64,000 nucleotides of DNA from Glaciihabitans tibetensis (GCF_003003265.1 NZ_PVTL01000004.1:1-64000), one strand, 5' to 3'. Shown: positions 1 through 8,066, numbered from the stretch's first letter. Made by a program: numbers and translations. The notes: a model not told the origin generated them from the letters alone.

Positions 1-191
1 TCCGCCGCACGGGCCAGATCCGCCCTGACCCGGCCAAGCAACACCACCAACTCACCCGACGCCTGCAGCACTGACATTGCGGGCACCACCGGGGTCGGGG
101 GAAGAGCCCACGATTCCACCCCCGGCTCCACCGTCACGCCGGGGACAGCCCAATGCTCGACCGGGGCGGTGTGTTCGAATGTCGAGTCCAT
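1..191 (-). CDS. N-terminus of a probable DUF222/HNH-endonuclease-type protein (partial, runs off the left edge)
   Basis: An uninterrupted reading frame starts at ATG 191 on the minus strand and runs 63 codons to the window edge. The translation begins MDSTFEHTAPVEHW and continues into an amphipathic segment near residues 42-63 (VLQASGELVVLLGRVRADLA). This resembles the helix that opens the DUF222 region of actinobacterial HNH-endonuclease-like proteins. The catalytic HNH part would lie outside the window, so the family call is inference from this short helix. There is no convincing Shine-Dalgarno sequence. A cluster of TTCGAA palindromes lies just upstream. Confidence 0.55.
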   Translation of the reverse strand, partial: MDSTFEHTAPVEHWAVPGVTVEPGVESWALPPTPVVPAMSVLQASGELVVLLGRVRADLARAA

Positions 192-266
192 ATATCAATC
201 ATCGTGCCGAACGGGATTCGAAGATAGGGCTTGACTCTAGCCACATTGTTCGAAACTATATTCGAA
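174..266. promoter_or_regulatory. Cluster of four TTCGAA palindromes, one pair forming a LexA-like box
   Basis: TTCGAA occurs at 174-179, 217-222, 249-254 and 261-266. The last two form the dyad TCGAAACTATATTCGA (250-265). This matches the actinobacterial SOS box outline TCGAAC-N4-GTTCGA except that the inner C and G are both A. It lies about 60 bp upstream of the partial HNH-type gene. Control by LexA is inference; compare the perfect box at 28372-28387. Confidence 0.35.
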
Positions 267-366
267 TCTAGAGAACTGGCCACGGTGCGCACAATGGATG
301 ACAGGAAGGAGATGCGGGCGTGCGGGAGACACGATTCCTAGCCGGGAAACGCATCACAGGACGCAG

Positions 367-487
367 AACGTCACGACCACAGAACCGCAGGACCTCACGA
401 CCTCAGGACCTCAGGACCCCACGACATCACGACCACACGACCATAGGAGCTCAGGAGCTCACGACCACAGGAGCACAGGAGCACAGG
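367..487. repeat. Low-complexity 8-9 bp tandem-like repeat downstream of the NarL-type regulator
   Basis: The gap 192-489 holds the TTCGAA cluster and this degenerate tract built from units such as ACGACCAC, AGGACCTC and AGGAGCAC. It ends 3 bp before the response-regulator stop codon. I see no gene in it; the open plus-strand frame across it is antisense to the regulator. Confidence 0.6.
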
Positions 488-489
488 TG

Positions 490-1164
490 CTAGGCCAGAA
501 GAGCATTCTCGTACGCAAAAACCACGATCTGCACGCGGCTCTGCAAACCAAGCTTCGCCAAGATATTGCTGACGTGCGTCTTCACCGTCGTCTCACTCAC
601 GAACGCGGCCGCCGCGATTTCTGCGTTAGACAAGCCGCGCGCGGCAAGCAGGAAGATCTCCCGCTCCCTTGGACTCAGCATGGCAATGACGCGGTCGTCG
701 GTATCGGTCGACCGGGATCCGGGAGCGAACCGAGTGAGCAGATCCACGGTGGCCTGCGGAGCGAGCACGGATTGTCCTGCGTGAACGAGGCGAATGGCTT
801 CGATCATGAATTCCGGGGTCGCGTCCTTGGTGATGAAGCCGCTCGCGCCTGCGCGAATAGCGCGCAGGACCGCTTCATCTCGGTGAAACGTCGTGAGCAC
901 GATCACCCGCGGCACCCTGTCGGGGTCACTTCGCTTGACAATCTCGCGGGTCGCCTCGATGCCGTCCATGACGGGCATCCGCACGTCCATCAGCACTATG
1001 TCAGGACGATGATCTTCGACCACGTCAACGGCGGCCCGTCCGTTGCGGGCCGACCCGACAAACTCGAGGTCCGCTGCCGACTCGATCACCATCTTGATGC
1101 CGGAGACGAACAAGGCCTGGTCATCCACCACGACGATACGGATCGGCTCCATCGGCGCGGTCAC
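490..1164 (-). CDS. NarL/LuxR-family response regulator
   Basis: The 224-residue protein has a CheY-like receiver domain (residues about 7-125), with acidic residues D14-D15 and the likely phospho-acceptor D60 in the VLMDVRMP motif. A LuxR-type helix-turn-helix follows at about 160-222 (LSPREREIFLLAARGLSN, then TVKTHVSNILAKLGL). It should bind DNA when phosphorylated. Its start codon overlaps the stop of the upstream histidine kinase by 4 bp (ATGA, 1161-1164), so the pair is translationally coupled and the kinase is its evident partner. The target genes and stimulus cannot be read from sequence. Confidence 0.93.
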   Translation of the reverse strand: MTAPMEPIRIVVVDDQALFVSGIKMVIESAADLEFVGSARNGRAAVDVVEDHRPDIVLMDVRMPVMDGIEATREIVKRSDPDRVPRVIVLTTFHRDEAVLRAIRAGASGFITKDATPEFMIEAIRLVHAGQSVLAPQATVDLLTRFAPGSRSTDTDDRVIAMLSPREREIFLLAARGLSNAEIAAAAFVSETTVKTHVSNILAKLGLQSRVQIVVFAYENALLA

Positions 1165-2678
1165 CGGGCCGACCGAGCACTGTCACTGCCGGTGTCGAAC
1201 CCAGACCCAGCATCTGGGCCGAATCCGGATCCAGTATCTGTGCCGAGGCCCAAGCCGGTGGCCGCGTCGGTAGCCGTAGCGGAACCCCGGCCTGCGTCAG
1301 CGGTGATGCTCAGCGTGCCCGCACCCCCTTTCGCGGGGTCGGCGTAGTGGGCACGGTTCCGGTCGGCGTAGCCGCCAGCCTCTGGGTCGCGGTGGTCGAG
1401 TTTCGTGTCACTTGCCGCATCGGTAGCTTCCTCTGTCGGAAAGAATGCCGCGACGATGAAAGTCGCGTCCGATTCATCCACCTCACCCGCTGTCAACCAG
1501 CCGCCCGCCAAGCGTGCCCTGTCCTTCATTCCTCTGATTCCGTGGCCGGGAGAGAAGCCGGAAGCCACCTGCTGCGAACCATCAGAAACGTCTGGCGTTG
1601 TTCTCGCCGCACCTCGGGCGGTGGTGACAGAGAGGGCGAGGCCCGGTCCCCGCCAGTCGAACGTCACGCGCGCCGGAACGTCCGACCCGGCATGCCGCAG
1701 CGAATTGGTCAAGCTTTCTTGCAGGATGCGAAACACAGCCAGCTCCTTCGCCGGGGTAAGAGGCTTGGCCTCACCGAAGTCGCGCACTGTGACTTCCATT
1801 CCCGCAGAAGCAAGGCGAGCCAGGAGAGCGGGCAACTCGGCGAGGCTCGGCTGAGGGCCACCGGAGGGCTCCTCACGAAGCGCCTCCACAAACGCCTGCA
1901 TGTCTATCAGCGCGGTGCGGGCTGCCCCCGAGATTGCCAAGAGGGCGGCATCTTTGGTGCGGATGTCGGCGCTGGGGCTGAGCCGTGCTCCATCGGCCTG
2001 CGCCGTAACGACAGTCAATGAATGCGCGAGCAGGTCGTGCACTTCGCGAGCCACCCAATCGCGCTCGCGTCCGTTGAGCACCTCGGTCTCAGCGATCGCG
2101 AGGTCTCGAGCCGTGTTCTGAAGCAGGAAGCGGCCGCGCAGCTGCATCAGGTTCAGGCGGGCGGCGAAGCCGAGCGCCCATGCACCGACGTAGAGGCCAA
2201 AGCCCATTGCCGCGACGGTGAACAAGGCGCCCGCGATATAGGTGCCTGATGACGGCTGCCCGGTCCACGACGTCCAGCGCACAGGCTCGGTCGGAAGGGG
2301 CACGACCATGAGAAACGCGACCATTACAGAAAACGGGATGCCGCAGGCGAGAGCGAGCCAGCGCACGCGCTCCCCCGGCAGCTGACCCATGACGAACGCG
2401 ACGCCGATCAGCGCGAGGTAGACAGGCCAGGTCGTGGACTCCGGCAATGGAGCAAGACGCAGGCTCTGCACCAGCAGAAGAACAGCAACTATACCCAGCG
2501 CCCACAGCGGCGCGACCCGCGAGAGCGCGATCGCGAGCCCAAAACCCACCAGCAGCGGAAGCGCGCCAGCACTATGAAAACGCCCGGCTTCGGCAATGCT
2601 CCACAGCACTACAAAGATCACGGCAGCGATGGGCTCAAACCAGGGGCGGAAGCGCGAGATATGCAACGACATATCCAC
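1161..2678 (-). CDS. NarL-type sensor histidine kinase with low-complexity C-terminal tail
   Basis: The 505-residue membrane kinase has hydrophobic segments between about residues 15 and 175. A HisKA_3 dimerisation domain follows with phospho-acceptor H214 in EVHDLLAHSL, then a HATPase domain with the N-box region (LTNSLRHAG) and a late GHGIRGMKDRARL glycine box. It should phosphorylate the coupled regulator at 490-1164. The catalytic domain ends near residue 415. The last 85-90 residues are an odd Asp/Gly/Thr/Ser-rich tail (GLGLGTDTGSGF and similar) not typical of the family. ATG codons 1 and 3 are both possible starts. A 9-bp repeat tract lies about 110-190 bp upstream. Confidence 0.92.
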   Translation of the reverse strand: MDMSLHISRFRPWFEPIAAVIFVVLWSIAEAGRFHSAGALPLLVGFGLAIALSRVAPLWALGIVAVLLLVQSLRLAPLPESTTWPVYLALIGVAFVMGQLPGERVRWLALACGIPFSVMVAFLMVVPLPTEPVRWTSWTGQPSSGTYIAGALFTVAAMGFGLYVGAWALGFAARLNLMQLRGRFLLQNTARDLAIAETEVLNGRERDWVAREVHDLLAHSLTVVTAQADGARLSPSADIRTKDAALLAISGAARTALIDMQAFVEALREEPSGGPQPSLAELPALLARLASAGMEVTVRDFGEAKPLTPAKELAVFRILQESLTNSLRHAGSDVPARVTFDWRGPGLALSVTTARGAARTTPDVSDGSQQVASGFSPGHGIRGMKDRARLAGGWLTAGEVDESDATFIVAAFFPTEEATDAASDTKLDHRDPEAGGYADRNRAHYADPAKGGAGTLSITADAGRGSATATDAATGLGLGTDTGSGFGPDAGSGFDTGSDSARSAR

Positions 2679-2788
2679 ACGTTAGGGCCGGGGCGACGGC
2701 TCCGCTCACGCTACGCGGCTATTTCATCCCAACAGATGAGAGCGCACAGCAGACCACACAGCACCATGCAGGCCCGGCAGGCCCGGCC

Positions 2789-2860
2789 GACCCCGCAGAC
2801 CCCGCAGACCCCGCAGACCCTGCAGACCCTGCAGACCCTGCAGACCCTGCAGACCCTGCG
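2789..2860. repeat. 9-bp tandem repeat, eight units
   Basis: Three units of GACCCCGCA are followed by four of GACCCTGCA and a final GACCCTGCG, in exact 9-bp register. Two degenerate CAGGCCCGG units precede it (2769-2786). It lies between the flavoprotein stop (2864) and the histidine-kinase start (2678), that is, in the 5' region of the kinase operon. The clean split into two unit types points to stepwise slippage or unequal exchange. Confidence 0.9.
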
Positions 2861-2863
2861 CGC

Positions 2864-4369
2864 CTACTCGGACGTCACAACCTCCCAGCCCAACAACCTG
2901 CTCGACGACGACGACACCTGCGGCTGGGGCAGGTGCTCGGGGCGGCGTCCGATATTGACGAGCTCGGGGGTGTCGTAGGCCTGGAAGTCGGCCCAGATCG
3001 CTGCCGCGTTCTCGCGGAACTGCTCCCGGGTGATGCCCCAGACGAGCCGCTGGACGCCGGTCGGAAGTCCGGACAGCTGGTGCCCGCTGATCCCCATTGT
3101 GACGCGAGCGCCTTGGGCGAAATGGTAGAGCCGGGACATCCACGGCGCAGCGGCCGCGTCCTTCGCGGTAAACGAGAAGTCGGACCCCAGGTACGGGTAC
3201 CGGGCGAGTCCGGCGTTTTCCGCGCCGGGCTCTGGCTGGAAGCGGTCGCCCCAGAGCGCGATCTCGTCGACGAACGCGGCGAGTTCGGGGCGGCGATAGA
3301 GGTCGACCGTCACTCCTGTGCCCGCGATCAGGTAGTCGAAACGGTGCTCGCGGCCCGCGACATCCACCACGATTTCATCCCCGTCCATGCGGGTGGACAA
3401 CCACGGAGATCCGAAACTAAGAGAGAAGTTGTCATAGGCGTAGCAGCGCCAGAGGCTCCCCTGGGTGGTCGGCTGGTCAACGTCGAGCACGCGCCGGGTG
3501 AACGCCCACTTCATCGAATCGTCCCAGTCGGCGTAGTGCTCGAGGAACGCGACCCACTCCATCCAGCGCAACGGATTTGCGCTCGGCATCGCGGCGCGCC
3601 GCATAAACGAGTCCACGCGCAGGGCACCGTTGTCGAGGGCTGTGGCCGCAGCGTCGAACGCACTGGCGCCTCCCCCGACTACCCCCACGCGTTTGCCCTT
3701 GAGCGCTGCGAAGTCGAATGCGTCGCTGGTGTGGGACCAGACCGAGCGGGGAAGGTGACCAAAAAGATTCTCCGGCACCGAAACGCCGCCCGCGCCCTCC
3801 AGACCGGTCGCGAACACGACGCGACGGGCCAGCAGCACGTCCTCTTCGCCCGCGGTGCTCGTGTGCACGAAGAACGGCCCGTCGGCGCTGGTCGGCGGAT
3901 CCACCCGCAGCACCCGCGTTTCGTTGCGGACGACGATGCCCGTCACCCGTCGATAGAACGCCAGGTATTGCTGCCAGTCTTCGCGGGGAATGTAGCTGAT
4001 GGCGTCCCAGCGCTCCTGCCCGAATCGCGCGACAAACCATTCATGGGGAGACAGGCTCGGGATGTCGAGGTCGGGACCCTTGAGCGTCTTCGGAGTGCGG
4101 AGCGTGTGCATCTTCGCCGTCGTCGACCACGGGCCCTCGCTGCCTGCCGCTGCCTCATCGAGCACCAGCACTCGACGCACATCCTTTCGGGCGAGCGCGA
4201 ACGCGGCAGTTTGTCCGGCGTGGCCTCCGCCGATGATCAGCACGTCGAGAACGCCGTCGACCGCTGGGATCCAGTCTTTGCTGCGATAGCTCAGCAGGTC
4301 GAGCTCGTAGCGGATGCGCTCGGTAAGAATTTCGAGCCTGTGGGATGAATCGGCGAGAGGTAGCGACAA
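2864..4369 (-). CDS. FAD/NAD(P)-dependent flavoprotein monooxygenase-like protein
   Basis: The 501-residue protein has two Rossmann dinucleotide-binding motifs. An N-terminal FAD motif GGGHAG is at 47-52 and a second, NAD(P)-type, VVGGGASAFDAA is at about 230-241. An ATG-type motif FATGLEGAG follows the middle strand. This layout fits flavin-containing monooxygenase or lysine/ornithine N-hydroxylase-like enzymes of the cytoplasm; the substrate is unknown. The start is TTG at 4369, preceded by AAGGA at good spacing, and no ATG fits better. It stands alone, upstream of and parallel to the two-component operon. Confidence 0.82.
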   Translation of the reverse strand: MSLPLADSSHRLEILTERIRYELDLLSYRSKDWIPAVDGVLDVLIIGGGHAGQTAAFALARKDVRRVLVLDEAAAGSEGPWSTTAKMHTLRTPKTLKGPDLDIPSLSPHEWFVARFGQERWDAISYIPREDWQQYLAFYRRVTGIVVRNETRVLRVDPPTSADGPFFVHTSTAGEEDVLLARRVVFATGLEGAGGVSVPENLFGHLPRSVWSHTSDAFDFAALKGKRVGVVGGGASAFDAAATALDNGALRVDSFMRRAAMPSANPLRWMEWVAFLEHYADWDDSMKWAFTRRVLDVDQPTTQGSLWRCYAYDNFSLSFGSPWLSTRMDGDEIVVDVAGREHRFDYLIAGTGVTVDLYRRPELAAFVDEIALWGDRFQPEPGAENAGLARYPYLGSDFSFTAKDAAAAPWMSRLYHFAQGARVTMGISGHQLSGLPTGVQRLVWGITREQFRENAAAIWADFQAYDTPELVNIGRRPEHLPQPQVSSSSSRLLGWEVVTSE

Positions 4370-4541
4370 GGATCAGTCCTTCGTTTGATGGCATGGCAAA
4401 GCAGGCCACCTTTTGGGAGAACCCTCAGGGGACGAACCCCGTACCGCCAGATGCAGTGTCGATGCTAGCGAGAAGATGTTTCGTGGCTGTTTCGCGAAGC
4501 GGGGACGCGTCGCGCAATCGCGGGAACCTCGCGGATCGCGG

Positions 4542-4591
4542 TAAACTTCTCGGAGTCCACGCCTCTGCCGAACCCGGTTGAGGCTTTTTTT
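4542..4591 (+). terminator. Hairpin plus T7 directly in front of a start codon; possible attenuator with its own promoter
   Basis: GCCTC (4561-4565) pairs with GAGGC (4580-4584), and an inner CCG/CGG pair (4568-4570 with 4575-4577) extends the stem. Seven T residues (4585-4591) abut ATG 4592. A possible -10, TAAACT, lies at 4542-4547, so a transcript starting near 4554 would meet the terminator at once. This looks like an intrinsic terminator used as an attenuator; the promoter part is weaker. Confidence 0.5.
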
Positions 4592-5260
4592 ATGACTAAC
4601 TTTTATCCGCCCGCCCTCCGGCTTTCCATTGCGTCGGAGTCCGATCGCGGGGTCCTCGAACAACTCTGGACGATGTTCCGCCACGAGATGTCGGCTTATT
4701 CCGGCGCGCTTCCAGACGCGCGCGGCCGGTTTCGCCAGGAACGCCTCGATAACGCACTGGGCGATTCATCCACGATCGGGTACATCGTCTGGCTGAACGA
4801 AGCGCCCGTCGGCCTCTGCATCGTTCGCGACGGCAGCCCACCGGAACGCATCATCACCAGTTTCTTCCTCGTGAACGCCGCACGCCGACTCGGCCACGGA
4901 AGAGCGGTCATTCGCGCGGTGACGGGCCAGCAACCCGGACGGTGGGCCGTTGCATTCCAGGAAGCGAACTCCGGCGCGGGAGCATTCTGGCGGAGCGTCG
5001 CAGCGGAGATGGACCCCGACTGGTCGAGCACGCGCGAACGGGTGCCCGGGCGTGACGATTTGCCCGCAGACGTGTGGATTAACTTCCGCGCACTAACGGC
5101 GGGCGGAACTCCACGCGGTGAACGTCGAGCTGCGAGCACTGGTCTTGGTAGCACTGGTCTTAGCAGGCCTGATCTTGGCAGGACCGATCGTGGCAGGACC
5201 GATCTCGGCGCGCCCGATCTTGGCGGACCTGATCCGTCCAAACCTCTTGGGACTGCCTAG
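4592..5260 (+). CDS. GNAT-family acetyltransferase with repetitive C-terminal tail
   Basis: The 222-residue protein opens with a GNAT fold (about residues 1-170) with strands IGYIVWLNEAPVGLCIV and SFFLVNAARRLGHGRAVIRAV. The second of these is the acetyl-CoA pyrophosphate-binding region, with RRLGHG in place of the usual Q/RxxGxG/A. It probably transfers an acetyl group to an amine; the substrate is unknown. The last 45 or so residues are a run of 5-residue repeats (DLGRT, DLGAP, DLGGP) encoded by a 15-bp tandem repeat. The ATG directly follows a hairpin and T-run and has no Shine-Dalgarno sequence, so a later start cannot be excluded. It converges on the XRE gene, with a 4-bp overlap. Confidence 0.8.
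   Translation: MTNFYPPALRLSIASESDRGVLEQLWTMFRHEMSAYSGALPDARGRFRQERLDNALGDSSTIGYIVWLNEAPVGLCIVRDGSPPERIITSFFLVNAARRLGHGRAVIRAVTGQQPGRWAVAFQEANSGAGAFWRSVAAEMDPDWSSTRERVPGRDDLPADVWINFRALTAGGTPRGERRAASTGLGSTGLSRPDLGRTDRGRTDLGAPDLGGPDPSKPLGTA
5139..5243 (+). repeat. 15-bp tandem repeat, about seven units, inside the GNAT reading frame
   Basis: Units begin at 5139, 5154, 5169, 5184, 5199, 5214 and 5229, with consensus near CTGATCTTGGCAGGA. Each unit is five codons, so the frame is preserved and encodes a repeating Gly/Asp/Leu/Thr tail. Confidence 0.88.
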
Positions 5261-5601
5261 GAGACCAACCGCTGCCGCGAGCCGTGGCCGACGCCGGCGC
5301 CAGAGCGGGCGCCAGAGCCGACGCCAGAGCCAGAGCCGGCCGGCTCCGCGTCGCGTTCGGTTCGCGTGATCTCCTCCCAGACCTCGTCCAGCGAAAGACC
5401 GAGCACCTCCGCGATCGCGGCGATCGTTGGGAAGGCGGGCGTCGCGACGCGGCCCGTCTCGATCTTGCGGAGAGTCTCCGGCGAGACGCGTGCATCGAGC
5501 GCCGTTTCAAGCATCGAACGGTCTCCCCTAGCTCGGCGAAGAAGGGCACCGAGGCGCTGTCCGCGCTCGACTTCTGCGGGAGTGAGGGGCAATCTGACCA
5601 T
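5257..5601 (-). CDS. XRE-family helix-turn-helix regulator
   Basis: The 114-residue protein has an XRE/Cro-type DNA-binding domain at residues about 12-72 (LGALLRRARGDRSMLETAL, then VSPETLRKIETGR and PTIAAIAEVLGLSLDEV). The C-terminal 30 residues are Gly/Ser-rich low complexity (GSGSGVGSGARSGAG), encoded by short GCC-rich repeats at about 5278-5345. It is divergent from the methionine aminopeptidase gene across a 61-bp gap with two tandem 14-bp repeats, which makes it the likely regulator of that gene and of itself (inference). Confidence 0.85.
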   Translation of the reverse strand: MVRLPLTPAEVERGQRLGALLRRARGDRSMLETALDARVSPETLRKIETGRVATPAFPTIAAIAEVLGLSLDEVWEEITRTERDAEPAGSGSGVGSGARSGAGVGHGSRQRLVS

Positions 5602-5620
5602 GGGTCCGATACTACTCCCC

Positions 5621-5656
5621 GGGATAATATGACCGGGACAATATGGCCGGTATAGT
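5621..5656 (+). promoter_or_regulatory. Tandem 14-bp operator and leaderless promoter for the methionine aminopeptidase gene
   Basis: GGGATAATATGACC (5621-5634) is followed directly by GGGACAATATGGCC (5635-5648). A -10 hexamer TATAGT (5651-5656) has a weak -35 (ATGACC, 5629-5634) at 16 bp. The -10 ends 6 bp before ATG 5663, so transcription should start at or next to the A of the start codon and the mRNA should be leaderless. The repeats overlap the -35, where a repressor such as the divergent XRE protein would block RNA polymerase. Confidence 0.65.
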
Positions 5657-5662
5657 TATTGC

Positions 5663-6454
5663 ATGATCGAAATTCTGACTCCCCGGGAACTGAACCGAGC
5701 GAGAGAGACCGGGGCCCTTGTTGCCAGCATTCTGCAGACGCTGAAGACCCGGAGCGTGGTGGGCACGAACCTCCTCGACATTGATCGCTGGGCGAAAGCG
5801 CTGATCCTGGAGGCCGAAGCGCAATCCTGCTACGTCGACTACGCACCATCCTTCGGGCGCGGCCCATTCGGGCACTACATCTGCACCGCGGTCAACGACG
5901 CCGTGCTGCACGGACTGCCCCACGACTACGCCCTCGCCGACGGCGATCTGCTCACCCTTGATCTCGCCGTGACCAAAGACGGTATGGCCGCAGACTCCGC
6001 GATCAGCTTCCTCGTGGGCGAATCTCGACCCGAGGGGAGTGTCGCGATGATCCTCGCCACCGAACTCGCGTTGGCCGCGGGGATTGCCGCCGCACAGCCC
6101 GGCGCCCGCATCGGCGACATCTCGCACGCCATCGGCTCGGTGCTCAGCGAGGCGGGGTACCCCATCAATGTCGAGTTCGGCGGTCACGGCATCGGATCGA
6201 CCATGCACCAGGACCCGCATGTGTCCAACACCGGGCGCCCCGGGCGCGGGTACACGCTGCGTCCTGGTCTGCTGCTCGCGCTGGAGCCGTGGGTCATGGC
6301 GGACACCGACGAGCTCGTCACGGATCCCGATGGCTGGACACTCAGGAGTGCAACCGGTGCCCGAACAGCGCACAGCGAACACACCATCGCCATCACCGTC
6401 GACGGCGCCGAGATACTCACTCTGCCTGCCGCACCCGCAGGCGCACCACGGTAA
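5663..6454 (+). CDS. map: Type I methionine aminopeptidase
   Basis: The 263-residue enzyme removes the N-terminal methionine from nascent proteins. The five metal ligands of the pita-bread fold are all present: D100 and D111 (LTLDLAV and AADSAISF), H175 (GGHGIG), E208 (LALEPW) and E239 (SEHTIAI). The substrate-binding histidines H83 (VLHGLPH) and H182 (MHQDPH) are also in place. Length is normal for an actinobacterial MetAP I. It is not beside ribosomal or adk genes, so it is probably a second, accessory map paralogue. It has no Shine-Dalgarno sequence and appears leaderless, with the XRE regulator divergent. Confidence 0.93.
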   Translation: MIEILTPRELNRARETGALVASILQTLKTRSVVGTNLLDIDRWAKALILEAEAQSCYVDYAPSFGRGPFGHYICTAVNDAVLHGLPHDYALADGDLLTLDLAVTKDGMAADSAISFLVGESRPEGSVAMILATELALAAGIAAAQPGARIGDISHAIGSVLSEAGYPINVEFGGHGIGSTMHQDPHVSNTGRPGRGYTLRPGLLLALEPWVMADTDELVTDPDGWTLRSATGARTAHSEHTIAITVDGAEILTLPAAPAGAPR

Positions 6455-6470
6455 GTCATGATGCTTCAGT

Positions 6471-6504
6471 GAGGCGGATGTCGCGCTGACCAGGCATCCG
6501 CCTC
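6471..6504. terminator. Strong hairpin downstream of map
   Basis: GAGGCGGATG (6471-6480) pairs perfectly with CATCCGCCTC (6495-6504) around a 14-nt loop. There is no T-run, as is common in GC-rich actinobacteria. It lies 17 bp after the map stop codon. Confidence 0.55.
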
Positions 6505-6608
6505 GGTGACCACGGGGAGCTCCACCCAGAGGCGGAGATTCATCAACCGGAGGATGATTCACGCCCGAATCGGCGCTGTGCCGCTTCGGCGCGCTGGAGA
6601 CTGAGCGG

Positions 6609-7976
6609 GTGAATAACCGCGTCCGAACTCTCGCCGCCCTGATGGTCGCCGCAACAACACTGGCCTTGGCGGGCTGCTCCCTGTGGGAACCTCCCGCGGC
6701 GGTGAAAGAAGTGGCCGAGGAGTTGGTGACGCAGATCCGCGAGATTGACGGGGTAGCCAGTGCCGAGGTGGAAGTGCGCAGCCGCGATCCGAAAGATCAC
6801 CACAACGACTGGATTCTGTCCTTCGCCGTCACCGCCACTAACTCCGCCGGGCTCGAGCCGCTGCCGCCGGCGGTTGGCAGGGTCGTCGCCAGCGCGAGCT
6901 TCAGCGTCTACGCCGCGTATGCGACGCTCACAGTGCCCGCCCGCATCGGAATCGCCGAAGTGGTTCTGCAGGACCTCGGCGCTGAGTCGGTGGTCGCCGC
7001 CGAGCGGCTGCGCGCGATTCCGGAGGTCGAGGCTGTAAGGGTGGGCGGCACCGCCAGCGGCACATCCGTCACGGCGCGGCCGGGTGCCAGCCTTCCGCAG
7101 ATCGCCGCGTCACTTCGCGCGGTCGACGGTTTCGGTGTGCACGAGCCTCTCCTCACCGCCGCGGTGCAGTGGACAAGTGCCGCGCCTCAGGCTTATCGCT
7201 GGGCAATGGTGGGCGCCGCCACACCGGGGGTCGAGATGCTCGACGTGCTGCAGCGACTCGGCGACGATTCATCCGTCGACCGCATATATGCCACCCAGAG
7301 CGTGGCCTGGGGTGATCTCGGCGACGCGCCGTATCTCCGGCCGAGCATCTCGATCGAGGCGGATGATCCGGAATCCGTGGTCGAGCTGTTGACGGCAACC
7401 CGCGATGCCGCCGCAGAGGCGGGATCCGCGCCGCGTACGGGATTTCGCGTCACCTCGGCCGGCGGCGGAGAGCTCAGCGGATTCGTCGGCCTGCCCCTCG
7501 GAGCTCCCGAACCCCAAGACCTGCCGGCTCCCCCGGAGCCCGAGGCAGACGCCGCTGCGCCGCTACCCGCCGGCGGCGCCACCGCGCCAGCCGAGTGGGT
7601 TCCGAGCGACGATCCTGCGGTCCTCGCGCAACTGGACGTGCTCACCGCCGAGGTGGCAGCGTTCCTCGACAACACGGAGCGGATCGCGGGAGTCACGGCC
7701 GAGCACACGGTGCGGGCCGAACAGTGTTCCCAGGCAAGCGGAACAAGCATCCGCGGCGATATCGTGCTGCCCATCTTCGAGGTGACCGACAGCGCGGACG
7801 AGGCGTTCGCCGCGATCACAGCGGATTGGGTGAGCAACGGCCTGGTGCAGTCCGACCGCGCGCTCGGACTCGACATTTACGGCACTCAGCTTCTCGACGC
7901 CACCGTCACCGGCGCGACGATACGCGGCACGACCGACGGCATCTCGATCAGCGCTAACTCGGCCTGCGTGAGCTAA
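6609..7976 (+). CDS. Lipoprotein of unknown function
   Basis: The 455-residue protein starts at GTG 6609 with GGAGA at 6596-6600. It has a lipoprotein signal peptide ending in the lipobox LALAGC (Cys23), so it should be anchored to the outer face of the membrane. The body alternates short alpha/beta units (for example IREIDGVASAEVEVRSR and LRAIPEVEAVRVGG) that recall repeated ferredoxin-like folds. A Pro/Ala/Glu-rich linker lies near residues 300-335, followed by a C-terminal domain with two cysteines. I do not recognise the family. The next gene downstream also encodes a lipoprotein. Confidence 0.8.
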   Translation: MNNRVRTLAALMVAATTLALAGCSLWEPPAAVKEVAEELVTQIREIDGVASAEVEVRSRDPKDHHNDWILSFAVTATNSAGLEPLPPAVGRVVASASFSVYAAYATLTVPARIGIAEVVLQDLGAESVVAAERLRAIPEVEAVRVGGTASGTSVTARPGASLPQIAASLRAVDGFGVHEPLLTAAVQWTSAAPQAYRWAMVGAATPGVEMLDVLQRLGDDSSVDRIYATQSVAWGDLGDAPYLRPSISIEADDPESVVELLTATRDAAAEAGSAPRTGFRVTSAGGGELSGFVGLPLGAPEPQDLPAPPEPEADAAAPLPAGGATAPAEWVPSDDPAVLAQLDVLTAEVAAFLDNTERIAGVTAEHTVRAEQCSQASGTSIRGDIVLPIFEVTDSADEAFAAITADWVSNGLVQSDRALGLDIYGTQLLDATVTGATIRGTTDGISISANSACVS

Positions 7977-8066
7977 GGGGCCACTTCAGTCGCGTTTGTT
8001 GTGTACGGAGTGGTCGCTCTCAGAGGCATCCGAACCGAGTGGGCTACCGTAGATGCACGCAGTCCG

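Noticed and set aside
298..1347. 349-codon plus-strand open frame over the NarL-type regulator
   Set aside because: It is antisense to a clear response regulator and its translation is a low-complexity, His/Arg/Asp-rich string without domains.
2789..2860. Possible CRISPR array
   Set aside because: Units are 9 bp and directly abutting, with no spacers and no cas genes nearby.
2447..4348. 633-codon plus-strand open frame
   Set aside because: It lies antisense to the flavoprotein and kinase genes and runs through the 9-bp repeat; GC-rich antisense frames are often open.
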